The notes beneath the pieces were generated by a model, which searched no databases, was not told the origin of the DNA, and saw nothing but the letters and a program-made list of their open reading frames with translations. A stretch of 64,000 nucleotides of DNA, taken from the NCBI RefSeq assembly GCF_013415125.1, contig NZ_JACCDE010000007.1:1-64000 (forward strand), written 5' to 3'. Within the stretch, counting starts at the first letter, position 1. Each line of letters opens with the position of its first letter. The stretch is from Vreelandella glaciei (GTDB taxonomy: Bacteria > Pseudomonadota > Gammaproteobacteria > Pseudomonadales > Halomonadaceae). Positions 33,820 to 42,065 of this stretch are shown here, piece by piece. The position numbers and the translations under genes are program-made.

Positions 33820-34392
33820 ATGCTTGATACCACTGCGCTTAACCAGCAAAGAAATTTCTTCGATGGCCATGCCGAGATTTGGCTATTTGGCTATGGTTCG
33901 CTGATCTGGAAGGCGGACTTTGCCTATTTAGAGCGCCGCCCGGCGTTTATCACCGGCTGGGAACGGCGATTTTGGCAAGGCTCCCATGACCATCGCGGTA
34001 CGCTTGAAGCACCGGGACGGGTTGCCACCTTAATTCCCGCTGAGGGCGCGGTGTGCCATGGCATGGCCTACCGGATTACACCGGAAGTACTGGCACCGCT
34101 GGATGTTCGGGAGAAAAACGGCTACCTACGGGAGAAAGTTCCGCTGACGTTTACCGATGTCAGCAGCGAAACGCCTGAACAGAGCGAAGGGCTTATTTAT
34201 CTCGCCAGCGAAGATAACCCGGCCTTTCTAGGCGAGGCGACACTGGACGAAATAGCGTTACAAATAGCTAACGCGCACGGCCCCAGCGGCCCTAACCGTG
34301 AGTACCTGGTCAATCTGGCTGCCGCTCTACGTGAACTAGGGGCAGAGGATGCTCATATATTCGCACTGGAGTATCAACTCAGCCGCGTATGA
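33820..34392 (+). CDS. ChaC-type gamma-glutamylcyclotransferase
   Basis: A 190-residue protein of the ChaC branch, which cleaves glutathione to 5-oxoproline and Cys-Gly in the cytosol. The substrate loop FGYGSLIWK (about residues 23-31) and the catalytic Glu region (LDVREKNGYLREKVPL, about 93-108) are intact. Its end is 2 bp from the convergent HPP gene end. It probably has a role in thiol turnover under stress; regulation is not visible. Confidence 0.9.
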   Translation: MLDTTALNQQRNFFDGHAEIWLFGYGSLIWKADFAYLERRPAFITGWERRFWQGSHDHRGTLEAPGRVATLIPAEGAVCHGMAYRITPEVLAPLDVREKNGYLREKVPLTFTDVSSETPEQSEGLIYLASEDNPAFLGEATLDEIALQIANAHGPSGPNREYLVNLAAALRELGAEDAHIFALEYQLSRV

Positions 34393-34394
34393 CC

Positions 34395-34922
34395 TCACCA
34401 GTACCGGGGATAACGGCGGTGCCGAGCAAGGTTATTGACCAAAACAGCAATGATCAGCATCACAACACTGCCTGCGCCAATCGGTAACAGCGGGTACCAC
34501 CAACCCAATTGGTGAACGCTAGCCCCGCCACCTACTGCAATCAGTGCAGCCGCGGCTCCCGGTGGGTGAACCGTGTGGGTTAATTGCATAACAAGTATCG
34601 ACAGCGATACAGCCAGAGACATCGAGAGCGGTGTCGCCCCCAGCAGTTGGTAGCAAGCGACGCCGATACCCGCTGATAGCACGCTGCCAAACAGCACGTG
34701 GCTTGGCTGAGCAAAAGGACTTTCAGGAGCAGCATAGATAAGCACTGACGTCGCCCCGAAGGAGCCTACGATCAGCAGCTGTTGCGAGAGCCAAGCCGAG
34801 CTTAACCAGCAGATAACCGCCATACCGCTAAAGGCGCCGATCCATGACCACACCGCATCCTGCCAACCCACTCGGTTACGCTTAATTCGTTGCCCCCGCA
34901 TCTTGCCAAGATAAGTTTTCAT
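34395..34922 (-). CDS. HPP-family inner-membrane protein
   Basis: A 175-residue membrane protein with four hydrophobic segments and the family's signature HTVHPPGAAAALIA near the middle. Some HPP proteins are linked to nitrite transport, but most are uncharacterised. The ATG at 34922 is chosen because the 24 residues before it in frame look like unrelated hydrophobic read-through and have no ribosome-binding site. It is convergent with the ChaC gene. Confidence 0.82.
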   Translation of the reverse strand: MKTYLGKMRGQRIKRNRVGWQDAVWSWIGAFSGMAVICWLSSAWLSQQLLIVGSFGATSVLIYAAPESPFAQPSHVLFGSVLSAGIGVACYQLLGATPLSMSLAVSLSILVMQLTHTVHPPGAAAALIAVGGGASVHQLGWWYPLLPIGAGSVVMLIIAVLVNNLARHRRYPRYW

Positions 34923-35045
34923 TGCACTCGCTTTGCACAAAATGAGTGCAGATGATGGCAAAATGCACCAAATAAGCAAATGACAATCCGTCATATCCTT
35001 GATGAAACTGGCTCAAGGGCGCTACTTTAAGGGTAAGGCAACGCT

Positions 35046-35339
35046 TTACATCATCAGCCAAGAAAGAATAAACAGCCCCAATAAGGTACGGAATATCCCC
35101 CCTATCAGCGATCCGCGCAGAAATGCACGGACACCGCCAAACAGAATCAATAGGCCAACGACCAGCACGGCAATGCTAAAAAAAGAATCGTTGATTCCCA
35201 AGGAACGGGTTAAGCCATCGATAAAATCGCCAAAGGCACCAAAGAAATTGGTAAATATGCCCAATAAGAACTCAACCACCACGCGGATTGCCTCGCCGAT
35301 GGTCTCGCCTATTTCGTCAAAAAAGCCGTTTGCTTGCAT
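35046..35339 (-). CDS. small membrane protein of unknown function
   Basis: A 97-residue protein with two hydrophobic stretches (about residues 17-38 and 50-95), separated by a DFIDGLTRSLGIN loop. I do not recognise a family. The ribosome-binding site is weak. It is flanked by the HPP and aidB genes on opposite sides with no obvious partner. Confidence 0.5.
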   Translation of the reverse strand: MQANGFFDEIGETIGEAIRVVVEFLLGIFTNFFGAFGDFIDGLTRSLGINDSFFSIAVLVVGLLILFGGVRAFLRGSLIGGIFRTLLGLFILSWLMM

Positions 35340-35479
35340 TGATAGTACCCAAGGCTGAAAAGGATAAGCTTGGCATTGTCGGTTAAATACGCTGGCTGAG
35401 CAAAGCAGAACAAATCCCGCTTCTTTTTACGCTAAATTTTTAGCGCCCTCCTCGCCAAGCAACTACTATAAAAGAGATA

Positions 35480-35491
35480 AAACGATCGTTT
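35480..35491. promoter_or_regulatory. AAACGATCGTTT palindrome upstream of aidB
   Basis: This perfect 12-bp palindrome lies 35 bp before the aidB start. It fits the AAAC-N4-GTTT pattern bound by TetR-type fatty-acid regulators such as PsrA. No TetR gene is in the window, so a distant regulator would be needed. Confidence 0.35.
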
Positions 35492-35526
35492 AAATAAATA
35501 TAATTATCTGACACTAGGTTCTCACC

Positions 35527-37197
35527 ATGACGCACCACTATCCACTTGCCGACAAACTCCAGGCCAATACCCATCAGGTGGAAAACCAGCCACCAACGCT
35601 TGCAAACTACAACAGCTACACCGCTGACCGCGCACTTCAAGAGGGCGTTAAACGCGAAGGTGGTACTAACGATAGCGCTCTCAAGACGTTTGGGCAGTGG
35701 GCGGGCTCCGCCGAGGCCATTGCCCTGGGCTTTGACGCCAATCGTTACGCACCTCAGTTGGTCACCCATGACCGGCAAGGGCATCGAGTTGATCTGATCG
35801 AGTTCCACCCTGCCTACCATCAGCTGATGCAAACGGCGGTAGAGCACGGCTTGCATGCCAGCCCCTGGCGAAACCCTCAGCCCGGTGCGCATGTTAATCG
35901 GGCCGCCAACTACTTTTTACAGGCCCAGGTAGAAGCGGGCCATGGTTGCCCCATCACCATGACGTTTGCTGCCCTGCCAGCTTTGCGCCACCAGCCCAGC
36001 TTGCTTGAGAGCTGGGGCGATAAAATCACCGCCCCGCATTATGACCCGCGCAACGTGCCTTATTTTGAGAAACAGGGCGTCACTCTCGGCATGGCAATGA
36101 CCGAAAAGCAGGGCGGCTCCGATGTGCGCCTGAACACCACTCGCGCCTACCCGATTGGCCAAAGCGGGCCGGGTGAAGCTTTTGAGCTGGTGGGGCATAA
36201 GTGGTTTGTCTCGGCACCGATGTGCGACGCCTTTCTGGTACTCGCCCAGGCACCCGGCGGCTTAAGCTGCTTTCTGCTGCCGCGCTGGCGGCCCGACGGC
36301 AGCAAGAACCCACTTCATATTCAGCAGTTGAAGCGCAAAATGGGCAACGTGGCGAACGCCTCCAGCGAGACAGAACTGCGCGGTGCCTTTGCCTGGATGG
36401 TGGGCGACGAAGGCCGTGGCGTGCGTACGATCATTGAGATGGTCGCCATGACCCGCTACGACTGCATGATTGGCTCAGCTGCAGGAATGCGTCAAGCCAC
36501 CGCCCAGGCGATTCATCACGCCTCCTATCGGCATGCCTTTGGGGCGCGCCTAAGCGAGCAGCCGCTGATGCAAAATGTGCTCGCGGATTTGGCCATTGAG
36601 AGCGAGGCCGCCACCACCCTGATGCTGCGCATGGCCCGGGCTATGGATCATCAGGACAACGAGCATGAGCGTTTGCTTTCGCGCATAGCCACCCCCGTCG
36701 GCAAGTACTGGATCTGCAAGCGCACGCCCCACCACGCTTACGAGGCAATGGAGGTGATTGGCGGTAGCGGCGTCATGGAGACCCACATAACGGCGCGCCT
36801 GTTTCGCGAGTCGCCCATCAACGCCATCTGGGAAGGCAGTGGAAATGTGCAGTGTCTGGATATCCTGCGCGCGATTGAAAAACAGCCCGAGGTGCTCGAC
36901 GCCTACTTCGCCGAGCTTTCCAAAGCGCAAGGTGCCAATGGGCATCTTGACCGCTTTATCCACCAATTACAGCGGCAGATGCAGGATACCCAAGCGCTCC
37001 AGTACCGCGCTCGCCAGTTGGCGGACGGCATGGCCCTGGCGTTACAGGGCGCGCTGCTGGTACAGCACGCTCCCGCTTATGTGGCCGATGCGTTCTGCGC
37101 TGGACGGCTTGCTGACCGCAGCAGCCTCAATACCGGTACCTTACCCACCGGGCTGAATTGCGCGGCAATCATCGAGCGTGCCCAGCCCGTGGAATAA
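35527..37197 (+). CDS. aidB: AidB-like acyl-CoA dehydrogenase
   Basis: A 556-residue acyl-CoA dehydrogenase-fold flavoprotein of the AidB group, linked to the alkylation response; AidB also binds DNA. It follows E. coli AidB along its length: the AQVEAGHGCPITMTFAA block, GMAMTEKQGGSDVRLNTTRA (FAD/substrate region), VGHKWFVSAPMCDAFLVLAQ, and NAIWEGSGNVQCLDILR near the C-terminus. No ada gene is nearby. Possible control by a fatty-acid-type TetR operator suggests it may also belong to lipid metabolism. Confidence 0.88.
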   Translation: MTHHYPLADKLQANTHQVENQPPTLANYNSYTADRALQEGVKREGGTNDSALKTFGQWAGSAEAIALGFDANRYAPQLVTHDRQGHRVDLIEFHPAYHQLMQTAVEHGLHASPWRNPQPGAHVNRAANYFLQAQVEAGHGCPITMTFAALPALRHQPSLLESWGDKITAPHYDPRNVPYFEKQGVTLGMAMTEKQGGSDVRLNTTRAYPIGQSGPGEAFELVGHKWFVSAPMCDAFLVLAQAPGGLSCFLLPRWRPDGSKNPLHIQQLKRKMGNVANASSETELRGAFAWMVGDEGRGVRTIIEMVAMTRYDCMIGSAAGMRQATAQAIHHASYRHAFGARLSEQPLMQNVLADLAIESEAATTLMLRMARAMDHQDNEHERLLSRIATPVGKYWICKRTPHHAYEAMEVIGGSGVMETHITARLFRESPINAIWEGSGNVQCLDILRAIEKQPEVLDAYFAELSKAQGANGHLDRFIHQLQRQMQDTQALQYRARQLADGMALALQGALLVQHAPAYVADAFCAGRLADRSSLNTGTLPTGLNCAAIIERAQPVE

Positions 37198-37225
37198 ACG
37201 TTCACGACCTTCGTCGACTTCCATG

Positions 37226-37263
37226 CTAAAACTAGTCGCGTTAAAACTGATCTTGTTAAAACT
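37226..37263 (+). repeat. three TAAAACT direct repeats with 15-bp period
   Basis: TAAAACT starts at 37227, 37242 and 37257, exactly 15 bp apart, immediately upstream of the glycine riboswitch. The strict period suggests binding sites for an activator of the same gene, but the pattern is short and AT-rich, so chance is possible. Confidence 0.35.
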
Positions 37264-37294
37264 ATTTGCATTAGAACAAAAACAGCAAAGTAAT

Positions 37295-37488
37295 AGCGGG
37301 AGAGCTTGGTGCATCAAACTATGATGACGCCAGCGCCGAAGGAGCAACAGCCCCGGAAACTCTCAGGCAACCGGACCGCTATTACCCTCACTTTCCGAAG
37401 AGCGGCTGATGACTGCGTCACTCAGCCCACCGAAGGAGCAAGCGAGCCCAACGGGTACGTGAATCTCTCAGGTTCCATGACGGAAGGG
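37295..37488 (+). promoter_or_regulatory. tandem glycine riboswitch
   Basis: Two consecutive glycine aptamers. The first begins GCGGGAGAGCTT, contains GCCGAAGGAGCAA, ends GGAAACTCTCAGGCAA, and closes with P1 arms AGCGG (37295-37299) and CCGCT (37376-37380). The second has CACCGAAGGAGCAAG and GAATCTCTCAGGT, with P1 arms CTTTCCG (37391-37397) and CGGAAGG (37481-37487). The conserved GCCGAAGG and CUCUCAGG cores are exact. It ends about 60 bp before the DadA-type gene, which it most likely controls in response to glycine. Confidence 0.9.
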
Positions 37489-37549
37489 GTACGCCAACAG
37501 CTACGCCGTTAGGTGGTATTCCCGACGCTCATACAATCTGGAGAGACTC

Positions 37550-38815
37550 ATGCAACGCATTGCCGTTATCGGTGGCGGTATCACCGGCATTACCAGCGCC
37601 TACGCCCTGGCCAAACGTGGCTATCATGTCACCGTCTTTGAAAAGCATCGTTACGCCGCCATGGAGACCTCGTTCGCCAACGGTGGTCAGCTCTCGGCTT
37701 CGAATGCCGAAGTGTGGAACCACTGGCCAACCGTGATCAAGGGCATGCGCTGGATGCTCAGAAACGACGCACCACTGCTGGTCAACCCTCGCCCCAGCTG
37801 GCACAAACTCAGCTGGTTTGGCGAGTTTATCGCCTCGATCCCCCGCTACGCTGCCAACACTACCGAAACCGCCCGCCTGGCCATTGCCGCCCGAGAGCAC
37901 CTGTTTCAGTGGGCAAAAGACGAGCAGATCGATTTTGACCTCAAGCAGAAAGGGATTTTGCATATTTACCGCGATAAAGCGGGCTATGACCACGCCGCTA
38001 AGGTATCGCAACTGCTCAGCAAAGGCGGCCTTGAACGCCGGGCGGTCAGCCCCGACGAGATGCGCGCCATCGAACCAACCCTGGCGGGCAGCTACTACGG
38101 CGGCTTCTATACTGAAAGCGACGCCACGGGTGATATTCATAAGTTTACCCACGGCCTGGCGCAAGCCGCCGAGCGCCGCGGCGTAACGCTTAAATATGGC
38201 CACAGCGTGCAGGATCTCGGCGCAGACGAACAGCACGCATGGATCACCGCCACCATTGAAGGCGAGGCTGACGGTGAACCGGTGCGTGAAACATTCGATA
38301 GCGTGGTGGTCTGCGCCGGGGTAGGCAGCCGTGCTCTGGCTGCCAAGCTGGGAGACCGGGTCAATATCTACCCGGTCAAAGGTTACTCCATTACCGTGCA
38401 GCTCGATGACGCCGCCTCTCAACAGGCCGCCCCCAACGTGAGCCTACTCGATGATGAAACCAAACTGGTGACCAGCCGCCTGGGCGACGACCGCTTTCGC
38501 ATCGCGGGTACCGCCGAATTCAACGGCTTCAATCGCGATATTCGCGACAACCGTATCCGCCCGTTAACCCGCTGGGTGGAGGAGTGCTTCCCTGGCGTTA
38601 GCACCCGCCGCGTGGTGCCCTGGGCAGGCTTACGTCCGATGCTTCCCAACATGCTGCCCAAAGTCGGTCGCGGAAAATCACCCACGGTCTTCTACAACAC
38701 TGGTCACGGTCACCTGGGCTGGACGCTCTCCGCGATTACCGCGTATATGCTGGCAGATGCTGTACAAGCGGAGGAAGAAGCTTCCGCGTCGGCAAGTACA
38801 ACGCGGTCAGTGTGA
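37550..38815 (+). CDS. dadA: DadA-type FAD-dependent D-amino-acid dehydrogenase
   Basis: A 421-residue flavoprotein with the N-terminal GGGITGITSAYALAKRGYHVTVFEK FAD motif split over residues 8-32, the FANGGQLSASNAEVWN block, HIYRDKAGYDHA and the C-terminal GHGHLGWTLSAITAYMLAD typical of the D-amino-acid dehydrogenase small subunit. Such enzymes deaminate D-amino acids to keto acids, feeding electrons to the respiratory chain. GGAGAG precedes the ATG. Placement behind a glycine riboswitch suggests that glycine or a close derivative is its substrate or product, which would be unusual for DadA; inference. Confidence 0.82.
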   Translation: MQRIAVIGGGITGITSAYALAKRGYHVTVFEKHRYAAMETSFANGGQLSASNAEVWNHWPTVIKGMRWMLRNDAPLLVNPRPSWHKLSWFGEFIASIPRYAANTTETARLAIAAREHLFQWAKDEQIDFDLKQKGILHIYRDKAGYDHAAKVSQLLSKGGLERRAVSPDEMRAIEPTLAGSYYGGFYTESDATGDIHKFTHGLAQAAERRGVTLKYGHSVQDLGADEQHAWITATIEGEADGEPVRETFDSVVVCAGVGSRALAAKLGDRVNIYPVKGYSITVQLDDAASQQAAPNVSLLDDETKLVTSRLGDDRFRIAGTAEFNGFNRDIRDNRIRPLTRWVEECFPGVSTRRVVPWAGLRPMLPNMLPKVGRGKSPTVFYNTGHGHLGWTLSAITAYMLADAVQAEEEASASASTTRSV

Positions 38816-38825
38816 TGTACTCACG

Positions 38826-38856
38826 TTATTAAGGAGGGAAACTTCTTCCTTAATAA
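38826..38856. terminator. convergent hairpin between the dadA-type gene and the ABC operon
   Basis: TTATTAAGGA (38826-38835) and TCCTTAATAA (38847-38856) are perfect inverse copies around an 11-nt loop, in the 41-bp gap between two convergent genes. The stem is AT-rich but long; it probably terminates transcription from both sides. Confidence 0.5.
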
Positions 38857-39624
38857 TTAAGCCACGGGTACTTCAAGCTCCAAGAAGCGCCGTACTCGCT
38901 CTGTTTTAGGATTGACGAAAAACTCGCTAGGGTGGGATTTTTCGATAATGATACCTTTATCGAGAAAGACCACCTGATCGGAGACTGCCCGGGCGAACTC
39001 CATTTCGTGGGTCACCAGCACCATGGTGTAGCCCTCTTTTGAAAGGTCTTTAATGACGCCTAGCACTTCGCCCACTAACTCTGGGTCAAGCGCTGAAGTG
39101 GGCTCATCAAATAACATCACTTTAGGCTGCATGGCGAGCGCTCTGGCAATTGCAACTCGCTGTTTTTGCCCACCTGAAAGCGTATACGGGTAGTCGTTTC
39201 GCTTATCGACCATGCCCACCTTTTCAAGCAGCGCCATGGCCCGTTCCTCGGCTTCGGCTTTGCTTACGCCCTGAACATGAATGGGTGCCTCGGTGACATT
39301 GCGCAGTACGCTTAAATGAGGCCAGAGGTTAAAGCCCTGGAAAACCATCCCTAGGCGCGCACGCATACCCGCCAGTTCCCGGCGCGACATAGGCTTACCG
39401 CTGTCGCTGACACCAATGCGGTCGCCGTCGATACGGATATCACCATGGTCAGGCCGCTCCAGCCAGTTGATACAGCGTAGTAAGGTAGATTTACCCGAGC
39501 CGGATGAGCCCAAAATACTCACCACCTCTCCAGTCTGCACTTCCAGCGAAACGTCCCGCAGCACCTCGGTGCCATCAAAACTTTTAGATAGTTTGCGAAT
39601 ACTAACGGCGGCGGTCTCAGGCAT
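38857..39624 (-). CDS. amino-acid ABC transporter ATPase
   Basis: A 255-residue polar-amino-acid-type ATPase: Walker [11 protein letters not shown]-loop FQGFNLW, signature LSGGQKQR, Walker [15 protein letters not shown], and [17 protein letters not shown]. The ATG at 39624, with GAGGA ahead and slightly overlapping the permease end, is preferred to an earlier in-frame one. It is the last gene of an SBP-permease-permease-ATPase operon. Confidence 0.9.
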   Translation of the reverse strand: MPETAAVSIRKLSKSFDGTEVLRDVSLEVQTGEVVSILGSSGSGKSTLLRCINWLERPDHGDIRIDGDRIGVSDSGKPMSRRELAGMRARLGMVFQGFNLWPHLSVLRNVTEAPIHVQGVSKAEAEERAMALLEKVGMVDKRNDYPYTLSGGQKQRVAIARALAMQPKVMLFDEPTSALDPELVGEVLGVIKDLSKEGYTMVLVTHEMEFARAVSDQVVFLDKGIIIEKSHPSEFFVNPKTERVRRFLELEVPVA

Positions 39625-40282
39625 TTTCGAATCCTCGCTTGGCGCCAAAACGGCCAATCATTTTGATAAGTAGCTCTAAACCAATGCTGATCATCCAGTA
39701 GAAGCCGATCACCACGATGAAGGCCTCCATGGGAATGAAGTAGGTGCTCGACAGGCTGCTCGCCGCCGCAGTGAGTTCGCGTACGGTGATAATCACCAAA
39801 AAGGCGGTGTCTTTGAGCAAGATAATCAGTTGATTACCCAACAAGCCTCGTGTCTTCAATATCAGCTGCGGCAAAATAATACGCATAAACATCTTGGGCT
39901 GAGAAAACCCCTGCGCAATGGCAGCCTCCACCTGTCCTTGTGCGAAAGTAGCGCGGCAGCCACGCAGTATTTCTGCGAAGTAAGCGCCATGATAGATAAC
40001 AAGAGCGATAATCCCCGCCGTCCAGGCGCTCATGCGGATGCCTGCGCTGGGCAGGCCGTAATAGAGTAAATAGGCCAGAATCAGAAACGGCAGCATGCGC
40101 ATGGCGTCAATAAAGATGCGCAGCGGTATTTTTAAACGCGGGCGCGAACCCTCTAACAAAAATACGATCCCGCTACCCAAGATAAACGCCAGCACTGCAG
40201 ATAAACCAAACAGTTTTAAGGTGTTATAAAAACCGTTTAAAAACACATCGTACGATGACCAAAGAATATCCCAATTGCTCAT
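39617..40282 (-). CDS. amino-acid ABC transporter permease (second)
   Basis: A 221-residue HisMQ-type permease with about five membrane helices and the [22 protein letters not shown]-terminal pattern. Its EAA-like loop is [29 protein letters not shown] site precedes the ATG. It pairs with the preceding permease to form a heterodimer. Substrate is unknown. Confidence 0.88.
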   Translation of the reverse strand: MSNWDILWSSYDVFLNGFYNTLKLFGLSAVLAFILGSGIVFLLEGSRPRLKIPLRIFIDAMRMLPFLILAYLLYYGLPSAGIRMSAWTAGIIALVIYHGAYFAEILRGCRATFAQGQVEAAIAQGFSQPKMFMRIILPQLILKTRGLLGNQLIILLKDTAFLVIITVRELTAAASSLSSTYFIPMEAFIVVIGFYWMISIGLELLIKMIGRFGAKRGFENA

Positions 40283-40304
40283 AATGGCTCCCTAAATGAC
40301 CACG

Positions 40305-40946
40305 TCAGACGGCCAGTCGGCTGGCTTTGCGCTCAGCCACGCGCTGCAGCCATACCAGCAGGCTGATGATCAGCATATACAGGGCCGCTGCGGCTAAAAT
40401 AGGCGGTAAAGGGTCGTAGGTAACCGCTGAAATGCGATTGGTCACCCGCGTAAGGTCGACCACACCGATCACCGCAATGGCGGGGCTGCCTTTGATTAAA
40501 AACGACATCTCGTTGACTAAGCCCGGTAGGCTGGTAATGGTAATTTGCGGCAGCATGATGCGGCGAAAGTAGACCCATGGGGTCATGCCAATCGCCAGCG
40601 CCGCTTCGCGCTGCTCTTTGGAGAAGTTATTAAATGCTGAGCGCCAAATTTCGGCGTTAAACGCAGTGGTATTAAGGGTTAGCGCAATAATGCCCGCCAC
40701 ATTGCGATTAAGGTTAACGCCCATGGTCGGTGCGGTTAAAAAGATGAACAGCACCAGCGTGACCAACGGTGTTGCTCTCGCCAGGCTAATGTAGACGCCT
40801 AGCAGCTGGTGCAGAACAGGGATTTTAGCCACTCTTAGCAAGGCGATCAGCAACCCCATTACTACACCGATGGCAATGGATATGCCCGAGATCCAAAGCG
40901 TTGTCCAGGCACCCTGGACAAGGAGCCCCCATGCGCTACTGTCCAT
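40305..40946 (-). CDS. amino-acid ABC transporter permease (first)
   Basis: A 213-residue HisMQ-type permease with QGAWTTLWISGISIAIGVVMG at the start and EAALAIGMTPWVYFRRIMLPQ as the EAA loop. An ATG at 40946 with AGGGGG ahead is preferred to the GTG six bases before it. It lies between the SBP gene (65 bp upstream) and the second permease gene. Confidence 0.88.
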   Translation of the reverse strand: MDSSAWGLLVQGAWTTLWISGISIAIGVVMGLLIALLRVAKIPVLHQLLGVYISLARATPLVTLVLFIFLTAPTMGVNLNRNVAGIIALTLNTTAFNAEIWRSAFNNFSKEQREAALAIGMTPWVYFRRIMLPQITITSLPGLVNEMSFLIKGSPAIAVIGVVDLTRVTNRISAVTYDPLPPILAAAALYMLIISLLVWLQRVAERKASRLAV

Positions 40947-41011
40947 ACTCACCCCCTAATTCGCGATAAGAAAACTGCCGCCCAGGCCGGGCGGCAGGCG
41001 AATATGATGGC

Positions 41012-41869
41012 TTACATACCGGCCATTTCGTGGAATTCTTCCACTGAGGTGATGGGGGTTGTCGGTAGGTCGTCAAAGGACTCGCCAAACCACTCTTCCT
41101 GTAGTTCGGCCAGGCGGCCAGAGTCACGCAGATGGCTCATAAAATCGGTGATATAGGTCAGCAGTTCTGGGCTGTCCTTGGGCATTGGCCACGCCACATA
41201 GCCAGGACCGGAAACGGCTTGGCCCGCCTCAAACACGTCGGGGCGCTCACGAATCAAGTCATTCACCGGGACGATGGAGTTGATCACATAATCGACACGA
41301 CCATTGGCGAGATCCGCATAGATTTCGGGGTAGGCTTCATACTGCATAACATCCCCCAATTCGCCACCGCTCTCCTCGAGCATGACTTCCAGCTCAGGCA
41401 AACGCGAAAGCAGTGCACTGCCCGCCTGAACACCCAGGGTCATACCGCTTAAATCCTCGACGCTATTGATACGGTCATCGCCCGCCCGCTTGATGTAGAA
41501 GTGCTGGGCAGAGGCGAACGGCGGTGCGTAGTTAAATACCCGTAGCCGCTCATCAGTCACCGAAGCGCCGGTAAGCGCCATGTCGTACTGGCCCGATGAA
41601 ACCGACGCCAAGAGCCCAGTCCACGGCAAAATATCCTGGCGGATCTCGAAGTCAGCGTACTCCTCCAGTTCAATCAAGATATCTTTGATAAAACCATCTG
41701 GGTCGCTACCGCTCATAAAGTTAAACGGCGCGTAATTATCTTCGGTGGCCACGCTCATGTAGCCACGGCTCTCGATTTCTTCTAAGTCCGCGGCCATCGC
41801 GGTTAATGACATGCCTAAAGCAAGGACACCAACGCTAATGGCAGAGGTTAAAACTGCTACTTTTTTCAT
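41012..41869 (-). CDS. amino-acid ABC transporter substrate-binding protein
   Basis: A 285-residue family 3 binding protein with a cleavable Sec signal (about residues 1-26, ending near MTAMAAD). The mature part shows ATEDNYAPFNFMSGSDPDGF, then MALTGASVTDERLRVFNYAPPF (the conserved 'TDER' motif) and LGVQAGSALLSRLPE. First gene of the ABC operon, reading away from a MocR regulator whose intergenic region carries a motif also found before the aminotransferase gene. This hints that the transporter and aminotransferase handle the same compound. Confidence 0.87.
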   Translation of the reverse strand: MKKVAVLTSAISVGVLALGMSLTAMAADLEEIESRGYMSVATEDNYAPFNFMSGSDPDGFIKDILIELEEYADFEIRQDILPWTGLLASVSSGQYDMALTGASVTDERLRVFNYAPPFASAQHFYIKRAGDDRINSVEDLSGMTLGVQAGSALLSRLPELEVMLEESGGELGDVMQYEAYPEIYADLANGRVDYVINSIVPVNDLIRERPDVFEAGQAVSGPGYVAWPMPKDSPELLTYITDFMSHLRDSGRLAELQEEWFGESFDDLPTTPITSVEEFHEMAGM

Positions 41870-41960
41870 CACCTTATTCCCCTAGAGTGGCCAATCATCG
41901 CTAACCCAACGGTTGCAAGTTGAAAGTGACTTCACCCTAGTTTTTTATCCTCCTCTCGAT

Positions 41961-41997
41961 TAGAGCCAGTTGGCGTAAAGTAAAAGGACAGTTGTCC
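41961..41997. promoter_or_regulatory. candidate MocR operator region
   Basis: TTAGAGCCAGTT (41960-41971) recurs in inverse orientation as AACTGGCTCTAA at 45052-45063, upstream of the aminotransferase gene. Next to it is a 12-bp inverted repeat, GGACA-GT-TGTCC (41986-41997). Both lie between the ABC operon and the mocR-type gene. Binding by that regulator is inferred. Confidence 0.45.
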
Positions 41998-42065
41998 ATC
42001 ATCAAACTGGCACGGAAGATGCTTAGGTTAAATAGATAAGAGGGTTATTTGAGAGGGAGGGGTGC

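Noticed and set aside
37306..37512. Open frame of 68 codons across the glycine riboswitch
   Set aside because: It coincides with highly conserved riboswitch cores and stems, has no ribosome-binding site, and encodes no family-like protein.
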